A program made the position numbers and the translations under genes. Positions 6,905 through 16,023 of a stretch of 64,000 nucleotides of DNA are shown piece after piece; within the stretch, counting starts at the first letter, position 1, and each line of letters begins with the position of its first letter. Below the pieces are notes generated by a model, which ran no database searches, had not been told where the DNA came from, and worked only from the letters and a program-made list of their open reading frames with translations. Origin of the DNA: UBA5704 sp036380715 (GTDB taxonomy: Bacteria; Acidobacteriota; Thermoanaerobaculia; Multivoradales; UBA5704); the NCBI GenBank assembly GCA_036380715.1, contig DASVEF010000365.1, positions 1-64,000 on the forward strand. The letters are read 5' to 3'.

Positions 6905-7786
6905 CTATCCCACGACCCGCAATCCCGCCGGCACCACCTCCGCCGCCAGCGTCTCCCCCGCCGCCAGAGTCCGCATCAGCTCCCCGCCTCCATAGACCTC
7001 GAAGTCCCGGTCGGCCGTGATCTCGACCCGCCGCGTGCGGACGAAGCCCACGGCCGGATGACCGACGTGCTTGCCGCCGTAGACCTTTGGAAACACCGAG
7101 AGCAGGGTGAGCTTGGAGGTCTCCTGGACGATGACGAGGTCCAGCACGCCGTCGTCGAAGGACGCCATGGGGGCGATGCGCATCCCACCTCCGAAGCGGT
7201 CGATGTTGGCCAGGGTCACGAACATGACGCGGCCCTCGAAGGTCCCCTCGTCGTGGACGATTTTCAGGAAGGGAGGCCGGAAGCCGGCCAGGGTGCGGAA
7301 GACCGCATAGGGGTAGATCAGCGGGCCGCGCAGGCGCTTCACCCCGTTGGCGACGCGGGTCACCTCGGAGTCGAAGCCGATCCCGATGTAAGAGGCGGAA
7401 AACGTCTCTCCCATCCGGATCAGGTCCATGCGGCGGATCGGACCGGCCAGGGCGGCCTGCACCGCGGCCTCGGGCTCCCGGGGCGCTCCCAGCACGGCCG
7501 CGAGGTCGTTGCCGGAGCCCATCGGGATCACTCCCAGGGCGCAGGAGGTCCCGGCCAGCCCCTGGATGGCGTGGTGCATGGAGCCGTCCCCGCCCGCGAC
7601 CAGCAGGCGCTCGACCCCGTCCTCCGCCGTCCGCCGCGCCTGCTCCGCCAGGTCTCCGGCCCCACGGCTCACCACGAATCCCGCCCCGGCCCGTCCGGCC
7701 AGCGTACGCAGGCGGTTGACGCGCTCCAGCGCGTCGGCGCCGCGGCGGGCGCCGGGATTGACGAGGAAACGGGCTCCTGCCGTCAT
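6905..7786 (-). CDS. Diacylglycerol/lipid kinase family protein
   Basis: This 293-residue member of the DagK/YegS lipid-kinase family has the NPGARRG start, the GGDGSMHHAI nucleotide-binding motif and the IPMGSGNDLA motif, all typical. It would phosphorylate diacylglycerol or a related lipid at the membrane face. The gene follows the symporter gene on the same strand with three bases between, so co-transcription is likely. The lipid substrate cannot be read from sequence. Confidence 0.88.
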   Translation of the reverse strand: MTAGARFLVNPGARRGADALERVNRLRTLAGRAGAGFVVSRGAGDLAEQARRTAEDGVERLLVAGGDGSMHHAIQGLAGTSCALGVIPMGSGNDLAAVLGAPREPEAAVQAALAGPIRRMDLIRMGETFSASYIGIGFDSEVTRVANGVKRLRGPLIYPYAVFRTLAGFRPPFLKIVHDEGTFEGRVMFVTLANIDRFGGGMRIAPMASFDDGVLDLVIVQETSKLTLLSVFPKVYGGKHVGHPAVGFVRTRRVEITADRDFEVYGGGELMRTLAAGETLAAEVVPAGLRVVG

Positions 7787-7789
7787 GGC

Positions 7790-9313
7790 TCAGGTCTCCA
7801 TCACCGCCAGCACGTCCGCGTCGATCCGTTCCTCCCTCCGTCCCGTCCACCAGGTCACGGCGAGCAGCATCGCGAAAGAGGCGGCGAGGGACACGGCGGT
7901 GGGGAGGGCTCCAGGCGGCAGCGGCGGCTTCGGCAGCGCGGGAAAAAGGGTCTGTTTTGCGAGAAATTCGAGGATCAGGTTGAGCCCCGCGCCGGTCGCG
8001 ATGGAGGCGGTCGCCGCGGCGGCCGTCACCCGCTTCCAGTTGAGCCCCACGGCCAGGGCCGGCGCCAAGGCCGCTCCGAGGGTCCCGAAGGAGAAGGTCC
8101 CGAGCAGCGCGATCAGGTCGTCGTAGACGAAAGCCAAGCCGGCGGCGGCCAGGGTCACGGCCACGGTGGCGATCCGCCCCCAGAGCAGCTCGTCGTTGAC
8201 CTTCCGGCCGAAGGCGCGGGGAAGGTCGCGGACGAGGACCGCGGAGCCGATGTTCATGAAGGAGTCCGCAGTCGACATGATCGCCGCCAGGATACCGGCG
8301 ATCGCCAAGCCGGTCACGGCGTCCGGCGTGAAGTGGAGGAGGAACATCGGCGCCGCGTCGTCCGGCTGCTCCAGAGCGGGGAGCCTCCCCTGCGCCACCA
8401 GGGCGGGCACGGCGATGCCGACTCCGAACCAGATGAGCAGGCAGAGGATCTGCGCGCCGCCGAGGGTCAGCGGCAACCAGCGCAGCCGCCGCGGATCGCG
8501 CAGCATGAAGAACTTGTGAAGCATGTGAGGCTGGCCGAGCACGCCGATCCCGAAGACGAAGTAGAAGCCGATCGCGGTCAGCGCCGGAGTGGATCCGAAC
8601 GGCTCCAGGAACGGCCGGCCGAAACGCTCCGAGCCGGCGATGCTCGCCGCGATCGTGCCCAGGCCGCCCCCCGCGTCCATGGCGTACCCGAAGACCAGGC
8701 AGGCGGCCAGGATCATCAGGGCGCCCTGGAACACGTCGGTGTAGACGCCCGCGACCATCCCGCCCGCGACGCTGTAGAAGAGGAGGACCGCCAGGCCCAG
8801 CCCGACCCCGACCGGCAGGCTCCAAGCTCCCAGGAGGTCACGCAGCCCTAGCACCGCTTCCAGCAGGCGGCCGAGGGCCAGGAGCTGGGTGCCGAGATAG
8901 CCCACGGTCCCGATGAGGATCGCCACCGCCGCCGTGCCCGAAGCCGTCCGGCTCCGGAAGCGGCAGAGGACCGCGTCCGGAATCGTGTAGACCTCCCGCA
9001 CCTCGGCGAGAAGCCGCAGCCGCTTGGCGACCGACCAGCCCAGGAGGCCGGACGTGAAGCCGATCGACAGGTTGATGAAGAGCGAGGTGAGCCCGATACG
9101 GTAAGTCAGCCCCGGTCCGCCGAGGAAGACGAAGCCGCTGAACGCCGACGCCATGGTGACCAGGCCGGCCACCAGCACTCCCAGCCCCTGCCCCGCCACC
9201 CAGAAGTCGCGCGGGCTCCGCGTCCGGCGCAGCGCCCAGAGGCCGATCCCGAGATTGACGGCGAGATAGACGAGCGCGGAGGCGACGATCCACGGCCGGT
9301 CGAGGAGCGGCAC
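7790..9313 (-). CDS. Sodium:solute symporter (SSS family)
   Basis: The 507-residue polytopic protein has about 13 hydrophobic segments and the SSS-family hallmarks: FWVAGQGLG near the N-terminus, ASAFSGFVFLGGPG in the first helices, AGGMVAGVYTDVFQG in the middle, and AAIMSTADSFMNIGSAVLVRD. The last contains the serine-rich sodium site of the family. It would import an organic solute with sodium. One base separates it from the small membrane gene upstream, an arrangement seen for symporters with a short accessory subunit. The solute is unknown. Confidence 0.88.
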   Translation of the reverse strand: MPLLDRPWIVASALVYLAVNLGIGLWALRRTRSPRDFWVAGQGLGVLVAGLVTMASAFSGFVFLGGPGLTYRIGLTSLFINLSIGFTSGLLGWSVAKRLRLLAEVREVYTIPDAVLCRFRSRTASGTAAVAILIGTVGYLGTQLLALGRLLEAVLGLRDLLGAWSLPVGVGLGLAVLLFYSVAGGMVAGVYTDVFQGALMILAACLVFGYAMDAGGGLGTIAASIAGSERFGRPFLEPFGSTPALTAIGFYFVFGIGVLGQPHMLHKFFMLRDPRRLRWLPLTLGGAQILCLLIWFGVGIAVPALVAQGRLPALEQPDDAAPMFLLHFTPDAVTGLAIAGILAAIMSTADSFMNIGSAVLVRDLPRAFGRKVNDELLWGRIATVAVTLAAAGLAFVYDDLIALLGTFSFGTLGAALAPALAVGLNWKRVTAAAATASIATGAGLNLILEFLAKQTLFPALPKPPLPPGALPTAVSLAASFAMLLAVTWWTGRREERIDADVLAVMET

Positions 9314-9314
9314 G

Positions 9315-9725
9315 TCACTCCTCTCCCTGATCGTGCCGGCCCAACCTCCGGATGCGTTCCAGGTCCTCCTCGCTCAGATCGAACCGGGAGGCGTAGGCCC
9401 AGCAGACGATCGCGAACGGCGCCGGCACCATCACGAACAGCATCAGGGCCGTGCCCAGGGGGAGCGCCCCGGCATCCGGGCCGCCGTGCGGCAGCGCCAG
9501 CAGAACGATCCAGCTCCCGGCGAGGACGATCCAGAGGAGGACCAGAGGCCAGCGCAGCCCGCCGATCCGTCCCCCGCGGGCCGCCCCGAGGGCGATCAGA
9601 GCGACCGGGAACGTCGCCGCCGACAGCCCTCCCAGCCACCGCAGCGGCGCGGCGTCGAAGCAGGATGCGAGGAGCATCGCCAGGGCGCAGAGCGCCAGCA
9701 GGGCGAGAGCGGGGCGGTTTCCCAA
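9315..9725 (-). CDS. Small membrane protein, probable symporter partner
   Basis: The 136-residue protein has four hydrophobic segments (about 8-25, 32-50, 58-80 and 88-112) and a charged cytosolic tail, FDLSEEDLERIRRLGRHDQ. It is encoded immediately before the SSS symporter. Small proteins of this layout accompany some SSS transporters. No named family is claimed. Confidence 0.65.
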   Translation of the reverse strand: MGNRPALALLALCALAMLLASCFDAAPLRWLGGLSAATFPVALIALGAARGGRIGGLRWPLVLLWIVLAGSWIVLLALPHGGPDAGALPLGTALMLFVMVPAPFAIVCWAYASRFDLSEEDLERIRRLGRHDQGEE

Positions 9726-9778
9726 ACGGTCCTCCGGAGCAGGGACCGCGGCATTCTACCGGAGGTATGATCGCGGCC

Positions 9779-10108
9779 ATGCCGAAGCCGCAGATCCAGA
9801 TCCTCGTCTGCACCAACGAGCGCCCCGCCGGCTCGCCCAAGCCGAGCTGCGGCCCCCGCGGCTCCATGGAGGTCTACCACCGCTTCAAGGATCGGGTGAA
9901 AGAGCTGGGCATCCGAGACCGGGTCATGGTCGTCCGCACCGGCTGCCTCAAGCACTGCAGCCAGGGCATCACCGTCGCCGTCTGGCCCCACAACCTCTGG
10001 TATCGGAGCGTGACGGTGGATGATGTCGAGGAGATCCTGCAGCGGTCGGTTCTGGAGGACGGGCGGGAGGTGGAGCGGCTGCGGATGCCGGATATTCCGT
10101 GGGAGTGA
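9779..10108 (+). CDS. Thioredoxin-like [2Fe-2S] ferredoxin
   Basis: The 109-residue protein has the four-cysteine pattern of thioredoxin-fold [2Fe-2S] ferredoxins: Cys11, Cys24, Cys56 and Cys60 (ILVCTNERP, KPSCGPRG, RTGCLKHC). It is a soluble one-electron carrier; the partner is not indicated. The ATG at 9779 matches the usual MPKPQIQILVC start. An in-frame ATG at 9767 is possible but sits only one base after GGAGG. The gene is isolated between oppositely oriented neighbours. Confidence 0.85.
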   Translation: MPKPQIQILVCTNERPAGSPKPSCGPRGSMEVYHRFKDRVKELGIRDRVMVVRTGCLKHCSQGITVAVWPHNLWYRSVTVDDVEEILQRSVLEDGREVERLRMPDIPWE

Positions 10109-10112
10109 GAGG

Positions 10113-10727
10113 CTACGGGATTCTCTGGTTCAAAGATCCCTTCGGGTCATGAACCTGGAGATAGCTGAGCTCACCCTTCCGCAGCCGATCGGGAAAGACC
10201 ACCAGGTTGGCTCCCCTGCCAGTGTTCTTGGCGGAAGGGTAGCGGATTCCTCTCACCCTCCCCGTCTCATAAGCGACTTTGCCCAGAACTTGAGTCGGCG
10301 GTAGCGACCCTTCCCCTCGGAGATGGCGATCCTGGCCATTTCTCCAGTTGCCGGTCAGCTCGGACTCGCTGGTATCGAGCCGAATCCATAGCTCCGGATC
10401 TGCAAGGTCGAGAATGCTGTCGACGATCCCCTCCGCAGTCACCCAGACCCAGGGCGCATTGGTATCCCAGACCAGGTCTCCCTGAGTCGTCTGGAAGACA
10501 GCCTCCACCTCAAGAAAGGCCGTCAAGGGATCAGAAGCCAGGTGAACGCTGTCAAATCCCCCCTTGGGGACAAACCGTGCACCGTACTCGACCGATCCTC
10601 CTGCCCAGAGAGGCTGCGGGTTCTCCAATTGCAAGTACTCGAGCTTGACAGCCCGGCTCCAGGGCCCATGGACTGGGATCAGAGCCAGATCGAGGAGGAT
10701 ATTCCGAAGCTTGTTCTCCGGAAGCAC
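10113..10727 (-). CDS. RES-domain toxin
   Basis: The 204-residue protein matches the RES fold: WSRAVKLEYL, WAGGSVEYGARFVPKGGFD, VHLASDPLTAFLEVE. It would be the toxin of a Xre/MbcA-RES pair. Characterised RES toxins (e.g. MbcT) destroy NAD+ in the cell. The GTG start at 10727 overlaps the antitoxin's TAG by one base, so translation is coupled. Open reading further upstream in this frame lies inside the antitoxin gene and was discounted. Arg51 and Glu73 are candidate active-site residues by motif position. The C-terminal third (KVAYETGRVRGIRYPSAK, GANLVVFPDR) is also typical. Confidence 0.82.
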   Translation of the reverse strand: MLPENKLRNILLDLALIPVHGPWSRAVKLEYLQLENPQPLWAGGSVEYGARFVPKGGFDSVHLASDPLTAFLEVEAVFQTTQGDLVWDTNAPWVWVTAEGIVDSILDLADPELWIRLDTSESELTGNWRNGQDRHLRGEGSLPPTQVLGKVAYETGRVRGIRYPSAKNTGRGANLVVFPDRLRKGELSYLQVHDPKGSLNQRIP

Positions 10728-11866
10728 TAAGAAGGGATTCCTTCCAGAGCGGCTTCCAGCATGTCCTCGATGACCTGCGCGCGGCCTTCCAGCAGGACCT
10801 GCATCGGCGTTTTGCGGCCGAGGTCCGGGTGGGGGCTGTTCCACCATGCAAGGACGCTCGCCCTGTCGCCCAGAACCTCCCCAAGAATCTCCAGGCTCCT
10901 CTTGATGGAGCGCAACGTCTCCTGGATAGCGGGAGCCGTCGGAGTCCTGTGGACCGTGCTGTAGTTCCTCCCCAGAGCTTCCGAGAGCTGCTTGAGCGGC
11001 AGCTTGAGGTAATCCGCTACTCTCGCGGCGTCCAGGCGACCCGTCTCGGGATCGTGCAGCTCCCGAAGGTCTACGGCAAGCGGCGCCGCCTTCGGTCGGG
11101 TTTGAAGCGCGACCGCCTGGTTCCAGGCTTCGCGAACAGGAGACTCGGCCTCTCTCCAGGGCAGCCTTGATGAGCCCTTGGCCCGATCCCACCCTCGTTC
11201 CAGATCGCTCTCGACGTCCACCCAGCGACGGCCTCCATGTTTCTGGGCAGCCTCCCAGCCATACCAGTAGGCGGGGCGATAGTCTTCGTGGCTGTAGACA
11301 ACGCTAAGGGCCGGGCTTTCCGAGGTCCCTTGGCTCAACCGGCGATCGATGCGTTGCCAGGCATCCCGGGTGGCATGCTTGGCCTCGTGCCAGGAAAGTC
11401 TTGAGTTGCCCTTGGCCCGCTCCCAGTCGCGCTCCAGATCATTCTCGACTTGATCCCAGGTTTGGTCCGGATAGCGGCTTCGCGACTCCCAGCCGTATCG
11501 GTAGGCAGCCTGAAGATCCTCATAGCTTTGGGATTGAGCGGCATACGGACGGCTCGCGTAGTTCTCCCGCCAGTAGGCGTCTTCCTCGGTCGGATTGATC
11601 GACTCTGCTATCTCCTTGCCAGCAAAGCCTCCGGTCAGACCACCCACGGCTGCGCCAATCATCATGCCCACAGGGCCGCCCACCGCGCCACCGATCACCG
11701 CACCGACCGTGCCGCCGGTGGCAGCGCCCACACCGGTGCCGACCGGATGCGCCCCCGGTTCTCCGGTCAGGGGATCTCGATTGGCGTCATGGCCGTTCTC
11801 GCGCTCGGCGTCCAAAGTTCCCGTTCCGACTTTGGCACCCGCTGTCCGCTGTCCTTCGTTGCCCAT
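10727..11866 (-). CDS. Glycine-zipper repeat protein fused to MbcA/ParS-type antitoxin
   Basis: The 379-residue protein has three parts. Residues 1-90 are a Gly-rich stretch ending in a glycine zipper (GAVIGGAVGGPVGMMIGA). Residues 95-250 hold two repeats with YxYGWE, LERxWxRAKGxSRLxW and EAxxxxRxAW motifs. Residues 262-379 are an antitoxin module: a Xre-like helical start (GRLDAARVADYLKLPLKQL) and a DUF2384 toxin-binding end (NSPHPDLGRKTPMQVLLEG). The first two parts are nearly the same as the stand-alone protein at 49373. The RES toxin follows with a one-base overlap. Fusion of this stress-type repeat protein to an antitoxin is unusual. The reading frame is uninterrupted, so a frameshift artefact is unlikely. 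Confidence 0.85.
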   Translation of the reverse strand: MGNEGQRTAGAKVGTGTLDAERENGHDANRDPLTGEPGAHPVGTGVGAATGGTVGAVIGGAVGGPVGMMIGAAVGGLTGGFAGKEIAESINPTEEDAYWRENYASRPYAAQSQSYEDLQAAYRYGWESRSRYPDQTWDQVENDLERDWERAKGNSRLSWHEAKHATRDAWQRIDRRLSQGTSESPALSVVYSHEDYRPAYWYGWEAAQKHGGRRWVDVESDLERGWDRAKGSSRLPWREAESPVREAWNQAVALQTRPKAAPLAVDLRELHDPETGRLDAARVADYLKLPLKQLSEALGRNYSTVHRTPTAPAIQETLRSIKRSLEILGEVLGDRASVLAWWNSPHPDLGRKTPMQVLLEGRAQVIEDMLEAALEGIPS

Positions 11867-11936
11867 AGAGGCTCCTTCTCGGATTTACGGATTCTACACC
11901 CGAAATCGAAAAAAAGTCCACTCGGGCTGGAGAAAG

Positions 11937-13124
11937 CTACCCCACCACCGGCAGCAGCCCCGCCGACACCAGATCCCGGTTCTGCGGGGTCAGGGCGTGG
12001 CGGTAGCGGCGGGCGAGCTCGGCGGTCTCGTCGCGGGTGACCAGGCGCTCGTAGAGGTTGGTGCGCTGGCGCGGGATGTAGCCGGCGGAGACGATCAGGT
12101 GCTCCATCTCGTCCTGGCTCATCCGGTAGGCGGTGCCCGCCGAGGAGACGACGTTCTCCTCGATCATGATCGAGCCCATGTCGTCCGCTCCGAAGGCGAG
12201 GGCAGCCTGGCCGATCTTCTTGCCCTGGGTGACCCAGCTCGTCTGGAAGTGGACGATGTTGTCGAAGAAGAGCCGCGACACCGCCAGGGTGCGCAGGTAC
12301 TCCTCCGCGTAGGTCTCGGGCACGTCCGGCATGTCGGTGTGCTCGTGCTGGAACGTCCAGGAGATGAAGGCGGTGAAGCCGGCGGTCTCGTCCTGGAGGT
12401 CGCGGACCCTCTGGAAGTGCTCGACGCGCGCTTCGACCGCCTCGCCCATGCCGTACATCATGGTCGCCGAGGTGCGCAGGCCGTTGCGGTGCGCCTGCCG
12501 CATGATGTCGATCCACTCCTCGGCCGAGCACTTGGGATAGGCCAGGACGTCCTTGCGGATCGGGTCCGAGAGGATCTCGGCGCCGCCGCCCGGGATCGAC
12601 ATCAGGCCGGCCGCCTTGAGGCGGGCGATGACGTCGTAGAAGCTCATCCGCTCCTTCTTGGCGATGAACTTGACCTCCGGCGGCGAGAAGGCGTGGACGT
12701 GGACCGAGGGGTAGTTGGACCGCAGGTAGCGCAGCAGGTCCTCGTAGTAGGTGATCGGCAGGTCGGGGTGCACGCCACCCTGCATCAGGATGCCGGTGCC
12801 GTTGAGGGCGATCGTCTCCTCCACCTTCCGCCCGATCTCCTCGAACGGCAGCAGGTACCCTTCCGGGTCCCCCGGCTCACGGTAGAAGGCGCAGAACCGA
12901 CACTTGTAGACGCAGATGTTGGTGTAATTGATGTTGCGGTCGATGTTGTACGTCGCGACCGTCGGGTCGTTGAAACGGTTCCGCACCTCGCTGGCGGTCA
13001 TGCCCAGCTCGAGGAGGTCCCCCTCCAGCAGCAGCGTGTGGGCGTCGCCGGCGGAGATGCGCCGGCCGGCCACGGCGTCGTCGAGGATGGCGGAAACGGA
13101 GCGTCCGGAAGGCTGAAGGTCCAT
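11937..13124 (-). CDS. mqnC: Cyclic dehypoxanthinyl futalosine synthase
   Basis: This radical-SAM enzyme of the futalosine route to menaquinone cyclises dehypoxanthine futalosine. The 395-residue protein has the CVYKCRFC cluster motif (Cys71, Cys75, Cys78) within NINYTNICVYKCRFCAFYR. It also has GILMQGGVHPDLP, MSIPGGGAEIL and FQTSWVTQGKKIGQAAL, which are diagnostic for MqnC. mqnA lies upstream on the same strand, separated by about 80 bases that carry a CCCCTCTCCC-type palindrome (13165-13191). Confidence 0.95.
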   Translation of the reverse strand: MDLQPSGRSVSAILDDAVAGRRISAGDAHTLLLEGDLLELGMTASEVRNRFNDPTVATYNIDRNINYTNICVYKCRFCAFYREPGDPEGYLLPFEEIGRKVEETIALNGTGILMQGGVHPDLPITYYEDLLRYLRSNYPSVHVHAFSPPEVKFIAKKERMSFYDVIARLKAAGLMSIPGGGAEILSDPIRKDVLAYPKCSAEEWIDIMRQAHRNGLRTSATMMYGMGEAVEARVEHFQRVRDLQDETAGFTAFISWTFQHEHTDMPDVPETYAEEYLRTLAVSRLFFDNIVHFQTSWVTQGKKIGQAALAFGADDMGSIMIEENVVSSAGTAYRMSQDEMEHLIVSAGYIPRQRTNLYERLVTRDETAELARRYRHALTPQNRDLVSAGLLPVVG

Positions 13125-13162
13125 AGCGCCTTAACTTTACCTCATCTCCCGCTTCTCTGCTT

Positions 13163-13206
13163 CTCCCCCTCTCCCGCTCTACGGGGGAGGGGTCAGGGGA
13201 GGGGGA
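13163..13206. repeat. C/G-rich palindromic repeat between mqnA and mqnC
   Basis: CCCCTCTCCCG pairs with CGGGGGAGGGG across a five-base loop. It belongs to the same dispersed CCCTCTCCC/GGGAGAGGG family seen at six other intergenic places in the window. It could attenuate transcription between the two mqn genes. Confidence 0.55.
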
Positions 13207-14001
13207 TTACTCCCAGAACGCCAGAGGCCTCGGCTCCAGGATCAGCCCGTGGTTGTGGGCGCGGCGGTAGAACTCCTCCAGCCCCGCGATCTCCTCGCTA
13301 CGCATGAAGAAGCTCAGGTTCTCGGTGAGGTAGGAGCGGATCTCCTCGGTGCCCAGACCCAGCTCGGCGGCGGCCTCGCGCGCCAGGGTGTCCAGCGACG
13401 AGAGCCCGTAGCGCAGGCTGCTCTTGAAGTAGAAGGCGAGCTCCGGCAGCTCCACCTCGGGCCGTACGGCCCAGACGGCGAAGACGAACGGCAGGCCCGT
13501 CAGCTCGTTCCACTCGCCCGCCAGATCGATCACCCGGTAGCGCTCGCGGTCGACCTTCAGGGCGGCGTCGCCGATCAGCAGCGCCGCGTCCGCCTCGGAC
13601 AGCATCCGTTCGGGGTCCGGCCGTTCGTGGAAGTACTCGGGGTCGAGCCCCCAGCGCTCGCGCAGCAGGATGCGCAGCAGCGCCACGGACGTGCGGCTGT
13701 TCTGGTCGAGGGCGACCTTGCGGATCTGCTCGGGCTCGCAGCGGGAGACGAGCAGGACGCTCCTCACCTCGTGCCGGGCGCCGATGCAGAGGTCCGGCAG
13801 GATGCGCAGCCCCGGGATGCGCTGCACCTCGATCGAAGGGATCAGACCGACGTCGAGGGTCCCCTGCCCCAGCATCCGGGCCACCTGCGCCGGCGGGTGG
13901 TAGCTCGGCGCGAACAGGTCCGCGTGGTGTCCTTTGAGGAAGCCCCAGGCCAGCGGCTTGCTGTTCAGGTAGTTGACGATGCCGACGCGCAGCTTGGGCA
14001 A
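13207..14001 (-). CDS. mqnA: Chorismate dehydratase
   Basis: MqnA makes 3-[(1-carboxyvinyl)oxy]benzoate from chorismate, the first step of the futalosine menaquinone route. The 264-residue protein has the family's VGIVNYLNSKPLAWGF start, DVGLIPSIEVQRIPG, the SVLLVSR strand, the DQNSRTSVALLRILL segment and ALLIGDAAL. It is a periplasmic-binding-like fold without a signal peptide, so cytosolic. It begins nine bases after rho, so it may be read through from the upstream block. Confidence 0.94.
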   Translation of the reverse strand: MPKLRVGIVNYLNSKPLAWGFLKGHHADLFAPSYHPPAQVARMLGQGTLDVGLIPSIEVQRIPGLRILPDLCIGARHEVRSVLLVSRCEPEQIRKVALDQNSRTSVALLRILLRERWGLDPEYFHERPDPERMLSEADAALLIGDAALKVDRERYRVIDLAGEWNELTGLPFVFAVWAVRPEVELPELAFYFKSSLRYGLSSLDTLAREAAAELGLGTEEIRSYLTENLSFFMRSEEIAGLEEFYRRAHNHGLILEPRPLAFWE

Positions 14002-14010
14002 GGCCGCCCC

Positions 14011-15306
<1,296 letters not shown>

Positions 15307-15347
15307 GTTGTTCCTCGTCGGTTCAGTCATCTTGCACTCGCTTCCCG

Positions 15348-15923
15348 TCAGGGGGCGATCACGCCCCAGAGTTCCTTCATCCCCTCGCCCGAGTGCGCGG
15401 AAACAGGGATGAGAGGGATTTCGTCCGTCAGGCCCAGGGTCTTGCGGATCTCCCGCACGACGCCTGTCCACTTGCCGCGGGGGACTCGGTCGATCTTGGT
15501 CGCAGCGACCACGATCGAGGCGCCGAGGCCGGTCAGGTATTCATACGCCTGGACGTCCAGCGGGGTCGCCCCCACCTTGCCGTCCACCAGCAGCACCACC
15601 CGGGTGCGCGGCAGCGCCACGCGGAAGTACGTCTCCACGAGCGCCGCCCACTCCCTCCTCTCCTCCCGACCGGCCTTGGCGTAGCCGTAACCCGGCAGAT
15701 CCACGAAGTAGAAGCGCCGGTTGATCAAAAAGTAGTTGACGGCCCGGGTCCGCCCGGGCGTGGAGCTGGTCTTCGCCAGCCCCTTGCGCCCCAACAACCG
15801 GTTCATCAGGCTCGACTTGCCGACGTTGGAGCGCCCCACGAATGCGACCTCGGGGCGACCGTCCCGCACAAAGTCTCCGCTCGAATGAGCGGAGAGGATG
15901 AACTCCGCGGTCTCGATCTTCAA
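15348..15923 (-). CDS. engB: Ribosome biogenesis GTPase EngB/YsxC
   Basis: The 191-residue TrmE-Era-family GTPase, needed for large-subunit assembly, has G1 GRSNVGKSS, G3 DLPGYGYAK and G4 TKIDR, with a characteristic STPGRTRAVNYFLIN G2 region. The C-terminus has PVSAHSGEGMKELW. It sits between lon and rho on the same strand. Confidence 0.95.
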   Translation of the reverse strand: MKIETAEFILSAHSSGDFVRDGRPEVAFVGRSNVGKSSLMNRLLGRKGLAKTSSTPGRTRAVNYFLINRRFYFVDLPGYGYAKAGREERREWAALVETYFRVALPRTRVVLLVDGKVGATPLDVQAYEYLTGLGASIVVAATKIDRVPRGKWTGVVREIRKTLGLTDEIPLIPVSAHSGEGMKELWGVIAP

Positions 15924-16023
15924 GCGACCCTGAATCGCGACGGACTTTTCAATGGATTCCGGAGCCGCGGAGCCCGCGCCGGCGGCGCAGAGCGCCGCGG
16001 CTCCTGGTCGAGATCATCCGAGG

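Noticed and set aside
4613..8851. A 1,412-codon open frame on the plus strand
   Set aside because: It is antisense to three well-supported genes (DUF5916, lipid kinase, symporter), has low-complexity Arg/Gly/Glu composition and reflects high GC content.
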